Shown piece by piece: positions 59,779-64,000 of a stretch of DNA of 64,000 nt. Each line of letters starts with the position of its first letter. The stretch's first letter is position 1. The translations under genes were made by a program, and so were the position numbers. The notes beneath the pieces are model-generated. The model did no database searches, was not told the DNA's origin, and saw only the letters and a program-made list of their open reading frames with translations. The stretch covers positions 66,942 through 130,941 of the forward strand of contig RQSC01000002.1 of NCBI GenBank assembly GCA_013416795.1, given 5' to 3'. The stretch is from Prasinococcaceae sp. CCMP 1430 (Eukaryota; Prasinodermophyta; Palmophyllophyceae; Prasinococcales; Prasinococcaceae).

Positions 59779-60413
59779 CGCCACTCCCCGCCGCCGCCGC
59801 GCCGACGCCCCGCCCTCTTTGCCGCCGCTACGGCAGTCGCTGCCGCCGCAGGCGCCCCCGCCAGCGCGCGCGCCCCCGGGCTGGTGTGGCGCCCGCGCGC
59901 GCCCGTGCAAGCCGCTCACGCCAGCGCGCGGGGCGAGCATGAAACGCGCGGCAGCGCCCCCCGGCAGATCAGCAGCAGCGAAGGATCGTGGCTCCCATCA
60001 GTCAGCGCGCGCGCCGATGTGCCGATATTTTCCTGGAGGACGCAGATGCCAGACGCAACACGACATCTCGCCATGAGATGCCAGCCGGCGTTGTTGGTTG
60101 GCGCGCCACGGCCGCCACCGCCCGCCCATGCGCGCGCACGCGCGCTCGGGGAACCGCCATCAACCAGCATGCGGGATGTGGACTGCGTTGAATCGGTCTG
60201 CATATTGCAAATGGAGATCGCCCGTGTGTGAATATGCTATGAGTTGTGATTGATTGGTACAGTACGTTGTGTGCTCTCGCGAGATCTCGCACGTGTTGAG
60301 CGTGGTATCGGAGCTTTTCGCGCGCGCGCGCTCAGGTGCGCCCGCGATCCGCGCCGGCGCGCGGCGCAGGCTGGGCCGGCGGAGTCGCCGCGCCCCCGTG
60401 GAGGGGCGCGCGC
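59779..60413. other. Divergent intergenic region between CDPK 2 and the F-box gene
   Basis: 635 bp with no supported gene. An AT-richer island at about 60190-60300 (TATGAGTTGTGATTGATTGG) may hold promoter elements of the F-box gene. Confidence 0.4.
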
Positions 60414-62174
60414 ATGCTCGACCGCCTGGACAACGACAGCCTGGCGAGGGTGCTCACGCATCTCGGCGTGCGCGGCCTCGCGCATACTGCCGCGGCGCTG
60501 CCGCGCGTGTGCCGCGCGTGGCGCGACGCGGCGGCCGCGGATGGCGAGCTCTGGGGCAGGCTACTCGACAGGGACTTCGGGCCGCACGCGCGAATGCGAG
60601 CGCCTGGCGAGCACGCGAGATGCGCGTACAGGCGGCTCGAGGTCGCGAGGCGCGCGTGGGTTGAAGGTGAGCTCGAAGGCAGCACGCGTACCATACCGAG
60701 GGGGACGCCGGGCATCCCGGCGGGCAATGACGCCACCCACGCCCTGATGGTGTCGCTGCCCAAATGCCTCGCGCACGCAGGCGGCGACATGGTAGCCACC
60801 ACATTCGCTGGGAGACTACTCGTGTGCAGCGGCGCCGACGCAGGCGTGGAGCGCTGGACAGTCCTCATCAACACTCCTCGCACCCCTCTCTCGTCACTGT
60901 GCGCCTCTGAGGACCTGATATGTGTGCTGCGGGGGGCCAGCGGCGGGGGCGACGCCAGCGCCGAGCTGCTCGTTTTTGAGCGCTCGCGGCGATACGGCAG
61001 GTGCAAGGGCGAGCTGACAGCGGAGGACGGGCAGAGCGTATGGAAGCGCGTCGACTCGCCGCTTGCACTCGTGACAGGCGCAACCCCACAGCACGCGTCC
61101 GAATGGTGCACCGCTGCGTGCGCCGGCCATCTGGTACTCGCGCATGAGGCGCAACGACGCATCGTGGTGTGGAGCGCTCGGCGCCACGCAATTGTTTACG
61201 ATGAAAGCGGAGTAATTCCGTCAAGTGCATGGAGCAGTGGCGCTTCCACGAACGCCGAGCGTCGCTCTGCGATGGCGGTAGCGCTGCTTGGCGACGGGAG
61301 CGTGCACGACAGTGGGGAGGCATTGATGCTGACGATAGCAACGGAGGCCGGTATGTGGACAGCCATGTGCGGAGTCGATGTCGGCTGCAGGCGGGAAAGC
61401 AGCAGCGACGTTACGCGAGCGCACACGCGCACGCGCACTCTCGCGCGGCTATACGAGCTGTCTGAACCACACCTCTACCATCCCAACGCATCTCTCGTCT
61501 GCGTCGCTGCGAGCGACTGTGGGCAGAGCATCGCTGCGAGCGTGTGGGAACCCGCGCGAGCAGATGACGTCAGGGGTGCGATAGCAATCAACGCTGACCC
61601 GGGAGCTTCTGCCAGTGGTGGCACGGCCACCGGGTCCTCGACGGATACGAAGAGGCGCCGTGCGTTATACGTGAACGTGTGCATGAAGCAGCCCGAAAAA
61701 GCCGCGGACTTCGAGGTCAGGAACGGAGCGCGCACCTTCCTTGTGGCGCTCGATCCCACCGATGACGCACGCTCTGGCGCACATCCACCGACTGCTATCG
61801 GATTCGTTGGCTTCCGGACGCTCATTGCCTTTGGAAGGGTGAGATTTGTCTTGCAGATTCGCGGCGCGCCGCACCGCGCACTCATGAGCTCGCGTGCTGA
61901 CGGCTCGCGTGCGCACGCCCGCACGCGACCGAAGGATGGGTGCATTCACGTCGCCCACATCAGCGACTCGATGCTCTCCACCACGGGCGTGAGCGTCTTA
62001 CACTGCTGGCCGCGCTCGCTGCCTTTCGCAGTCAAGCTAGAATTGGGCATTCCCAAAGGCGTCTTCTCCGAGTCGGTAAGCTCCGGGTGGGCGGCGCGAG
62101 GACTCGCGGGCAGCGAGGTTGTCTTCGGACACGACGCGATGCCCAACGGGCAGATGGGTGTCCTCAGCATGTAA
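60414..62174 (+). CDS. F-box protein with a probable beta-propeller C-terminus
   Basis: 586 aa from the ATG at 60414. The N-terminal about 50 residues are an F-box (MLDRLDNDSLARVLTHLGVR, CRAWRDAAAADGELW). The rest has repeated strand-like segments (GRLLVCSGADAGVERWTVL, LICVLRGASGG, HLVLAHEAQRRIVVWSAR, VALLGDGSVHDSG, LLRFVLQIRGAP-like stretches), compatible with a degenerate propeller but without clear WD or Kelch motifs. F-box proteins are the substrate receptors of SCF ubiquitin ligases; the target is unknown. In-frame upstream codons lack an ATG, which fixes this start. No introns are evident. Confidence 0.75.
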   Translation: MLDRLDNDSLARVLTHLGVRGLAHTAAALPRVCRAWRDAAAADGELWGRLLDRDFGPHARMRAPGEHARCAYRRLEVARRAWVEGELEGSTRTIPRGTPGIPAGNDATHALMVSLPKCLAHAGGDMVATTFAGRLLVCSGADAGVERWTVLINTPRTPLSSLCASEDLICVLRGASGGGDASAELLVFERSRRYGRCKGELTAEDGQSVWKRVDSPLALVTGATPQHASEWCTAACAGHLVLAHEAQRRIVVWSARRHAIVYDESGVIPSSAWSSGASTNAERRSAMAVALLGDGSVHDSGEALMLTIATEAGMWTAMCGVDVGCRRESSSDVTRAHTRTRTLARLYELSEPHLYHPNASLVCVAASDCGQSIAASVWEPARADDVRGAIAINADPGASASGGTATGSSTDTKRRRALYVNVCMKQPEKAADFEVRNGARTFLVALDPTDDARSGAHPPTAIGFVGFRTLIAFGRVRFVLQIRGAPHRALMSSRADGSRAHARTRPKDGCIHVAHISDSMLSTTGVSVLHCWPRSLPFAVKLELGIPKGVFSESVSSGWAARGLAGSEVVFGHDAMPNGQMGVLSM

Positions 62175-62492
62175 GGACGCGCAGCTTCTCACGGTCTGGT
62201 CGAGCGGTGCTAAAAATAGCTGTCTGGTTACGAGTAGCAATCATCAATACCCCGCCCTACGCAAATATTGCGGCTTCAACGTCACGCGCTATCTACGCCC
62301 TGGTCATCCGCCCAAGGCTAAATCTCTGAAATGCTCCTGACCTATTCTTTGTCTAGCTTGTCTGGCCAGGCCTGCCGACGCTCGAAGGAGCACTCGGCTG
62401 GCCACGTGCATTATGTCGATATGTCTTGTCTGGTATCTGGTGTCTGGTCTGTCTGGTGCTAGGAAGAAGGGGAGGACACGCACGCCCTGCAC

Positions 62493-63148
62493 CTACATGA
62501 GCTCCTTCGGCCGTTCCCACTGGGACACGCCGGTGAACTCGTTGTAGTAATACAGCGTGCCGTCGGGGGCGGTGTGCACCGTCCAGCCGTGCTGCGGCGG
62601 GCCGCCCGCGCCCGGCGGTCCCGGCATGCCCATACCAGCGTCCATCATCGGCTGCTGCTGTTCTCCGTAGGCGCCGTAGGGCGCTCCGCCAAAGCCGACC
62701 TGCGGGCCACCGTAGGCCTGCTGCGGGCCACCAAAACCGCGGCCGCCCTGCGGGTAGCCGCCGTACGGGCCCGGCCCGCCGCGGCCATAGCCCGGGCCGG
62801 GGCCGTAGCCCGGGCCGGGGCCGTAGCCCGGGCCAGGGCCATAGCCTGGCCCGCCGTGTGGGCCGTGGCCGTGGCCGTGCCCGCCGTAACCGTTGCCGCG
62901 GAAGCCACCTCCGCGGCCGCCGCCAGCAGGTCCCTGCGCTAGGCTCTGATCGCCGCGCGGCACCGCGGGCTTTACCTCAACCTGCTTGCCGTCCAGGGAG
63001 TGGAAGCGGCTCACCATCACGCGGCCGACCGCATCCTCGCTCTCGAACGTGACGAAGCCGAAGCCGCGCGGCCGCTGCGTCGCCATATCGCGCATGACAA
63101 GCACCTCAGCGATCGGGCCGTACTGCTGGAAGTAGTTCTGCACATCGC
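62493..63148 (-). CDS. RNA-binding protein with RRM, Gly/Tyr-rich repeats and C-terminal WW domain (3' exon)
   Basis: The exon starts after a CTCCGCAG acceptor (63149-63156) inside an RRM: DVQNYFQQYGPIAEVLVMRD, RPRGFGFVTFESEDAV (RNP1 GFGFVTF) and LDGKQVEVKPAVPRGD, the hnRNP A/B, Musashi and DAZAP1 type. A Gly-rich region with four GPGYGPGP-type repeats and HGHGHGPHG follows. The last 30 residues are a WW domain (GWTVHTAPDGTLYYYNEFTG, then VSQWERPKELM). The N-terminal RNP2 strand (KLFVGGL in the family) must be in an upstream exon, near or beyond the tiny gap at 63593. It is probably a nuclear mRNA-binding or splicing protein. The unit repeats may promote condensate formation. Confidence 0.85.
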
Positions 63149-64000
63149 CTGCGGAGCACGAGGCGATCGCGCGATCGCGCGCACGTCCGGGGGTGGGGTC
63201 AGCGTGCGCACGCACGACAGCTCGGATCTATCGTTTCAGTAGGCGCGAGGGGCACACACCCCAGGAGTGGGAGCAATGGGGCGGTCGCACGCGCGCCGTG
63301 CGCTCGCCGGCGGGGGCAGTGGATGAGCGGGCGAGAGCCAGAGGGCGATGAGACGACCCGGGCCGGCGTGCTCGCCCCACTTGCCGCGGGGCGCCTCCGG
63401 GCGCCGCCTCGCCCCGCTTGCCGCGCACCCGGCCAGCGCGCGCGCGCATGTTTTCGTTTAGGGTTGATCAAAACGGCTGCGCCCCGCGCGCGCGCGGCGC
63501 TCCCGCCCTGCTCTGCCGTGCGCCCGAAAAAAGCGGGTGGCGCCGCCGCTCCGATTGCGGCGGGGGGCAGGGCTCGCCCCCCCCCCCCCCCCNNNTGCTC
63601 CATCGTGTAGAGCGCGGGCGCTCCCGCGTGCGCGCGCGCTCTGGCTGGTGCCGGGCGCGCAGCGAGCGCGCGCTCGGCACGCGCGCGCACGCGAGGGCGC
63701 GCGTTCCACATCGGGATGTTTCGCTCGGTATTTTCGTCTCTTCCGGGGCGCCTCATCTAATTCTTCCCCGGCGTCGATGCGGCGATTCGATCCGAAGAAT
63801 CCCCCGCGAAGAGGCGACGGAAGCGCGCGAGAGGCAGCGGATCGAGGGGCCACGTATGCTCGGGCACCAGAGGCGAGTCATCGCCTCAGAGGTGCGGGGC
63901 ACCGAGCATTTGATGGGGCAGTGATGGGCGGGCGTCCAACCAACCGACAGACTGCGGCCCGCGGCCATGCGCAGCGGTGCGCGGAGCGCCGCGGCGGCTG
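63149..64000. other. Window end, upstream of the RRM-WW gene, with a 3-bp gap
   Basis: It holds the presumed first exon of the RRM-WW gene (minus strand), not identified. It contains TTTAGGGTT at 63457-63465, a C15-length tract and NNN at 63593-63595. Frames past 63700 on either strand have no recognisable product. Confidence 0.4.

Noticed and set aside
4181-63465. Internal telomere repeats
   Set aside because: Single scattered heptamers, not tandem arrays, so no telomeric relic can be claimed.
63753-63968. Minus-strand frame at the window end
   Set aside because: Short, no recognisable motif, no splice context; cannot be supported as a gene.
1-64000. Possible bacterial contamination because of high GC
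   Set aside because: GT-AG introns restore conserved proteins in many genes, and ciliary, ER and kinetochore genes are eukaryotic.

Overview
This window is GC-rich nuclear DNA from a flagellated, probably photosynthetic, unicellular eukaryote. The evidence is: genes with short GT-AG introns; ciliary genes (IFT38/CLUAP1, a SPEF2/CPC1 homologue, and the first exon of CFAP298); two calcium-dependent protein kinases of the kinase plus four-EF-hand type; ER translocon subunits with introns; a plant-style SF1 carrying an RRM; and a pyruvate dehydrogenase E1 whose beta half resembles the plastid form. A haptophyte or similar alga would fit, but no marker here fixes the lineage. There are three assembly gaps (12335-13098, 25144-25252, 63593-63595). 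Very high GC leaves long meaningless open frames on both strands, so most of the longest antisense frames were discarded.

Layout. 0-2.7 kb: a tandem duplication of a MATH-domain gene in which the second copy has lost the MATH domain. 4.8-7.4 kb: E1 alpha and E1 beta fused in one protein. 7.6-11.7 kb: a coiled-coil tail-anchor-like protein, IFT38, and a Mis12-like kinetochore protein. 13.5-19.7 kb: an AMBRA1-type WD40 protein, a copine and an ACD11/GLTP lipid-transfer protein. 20.3-24.1 kb: SF1 and MPP10, whose frames overlap. 25.0-28.5 kb: CFAP298 exon 1 next to a gap, a START-domain protein and a small polytopic membrane protein. 29.7-33.7 kb: an ABCC transporter. 33.9-35.7 kb: CDPK 1. 36.7-38.1 kb: Sec61 alpha. 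39.4-41.6 kb: seryl-tRNA synthetase fused to a GST-like domain. 41.7-46.0 kb: cardiolipin synthase and CNOT3. 46.6-48.8 kb: TRAP beta and RAMP4, head to head. 49.1-51.2 kb: a nucleoplasmin-like FKBP and a broken sugar-nucleotide epimerase. 51.7-56.6 kb: SPEF2. 57.9-59.8 kb: CDPK 2, with a MGC acylation start. 60.4-63.1 kb: an F-box protein and an RRM plus WW protein.

Themes. Three parts of the ER protein-translocation site (Sec61 alpha, TRAP beta, RAMP4) lie within 12 kb. Three ciliary genes and two CDPKs are scattered through the window. Most genes are arranged as divergent and convergent pairs. Introns are few, short and near 5' ends, and most donors read GTGCG[CT] rather than GTRAGT. The best candidates for something undescribed are the SerRS-GST fusion, the E1 alpha-beta fusion, the SF1 without a zinc knuckle in a genome with unusual donor sites, the RAMP4 gene whose first coding exon is only the ATG, and the shared TRAP beta/RAMP4 promoter region with two palindromes.
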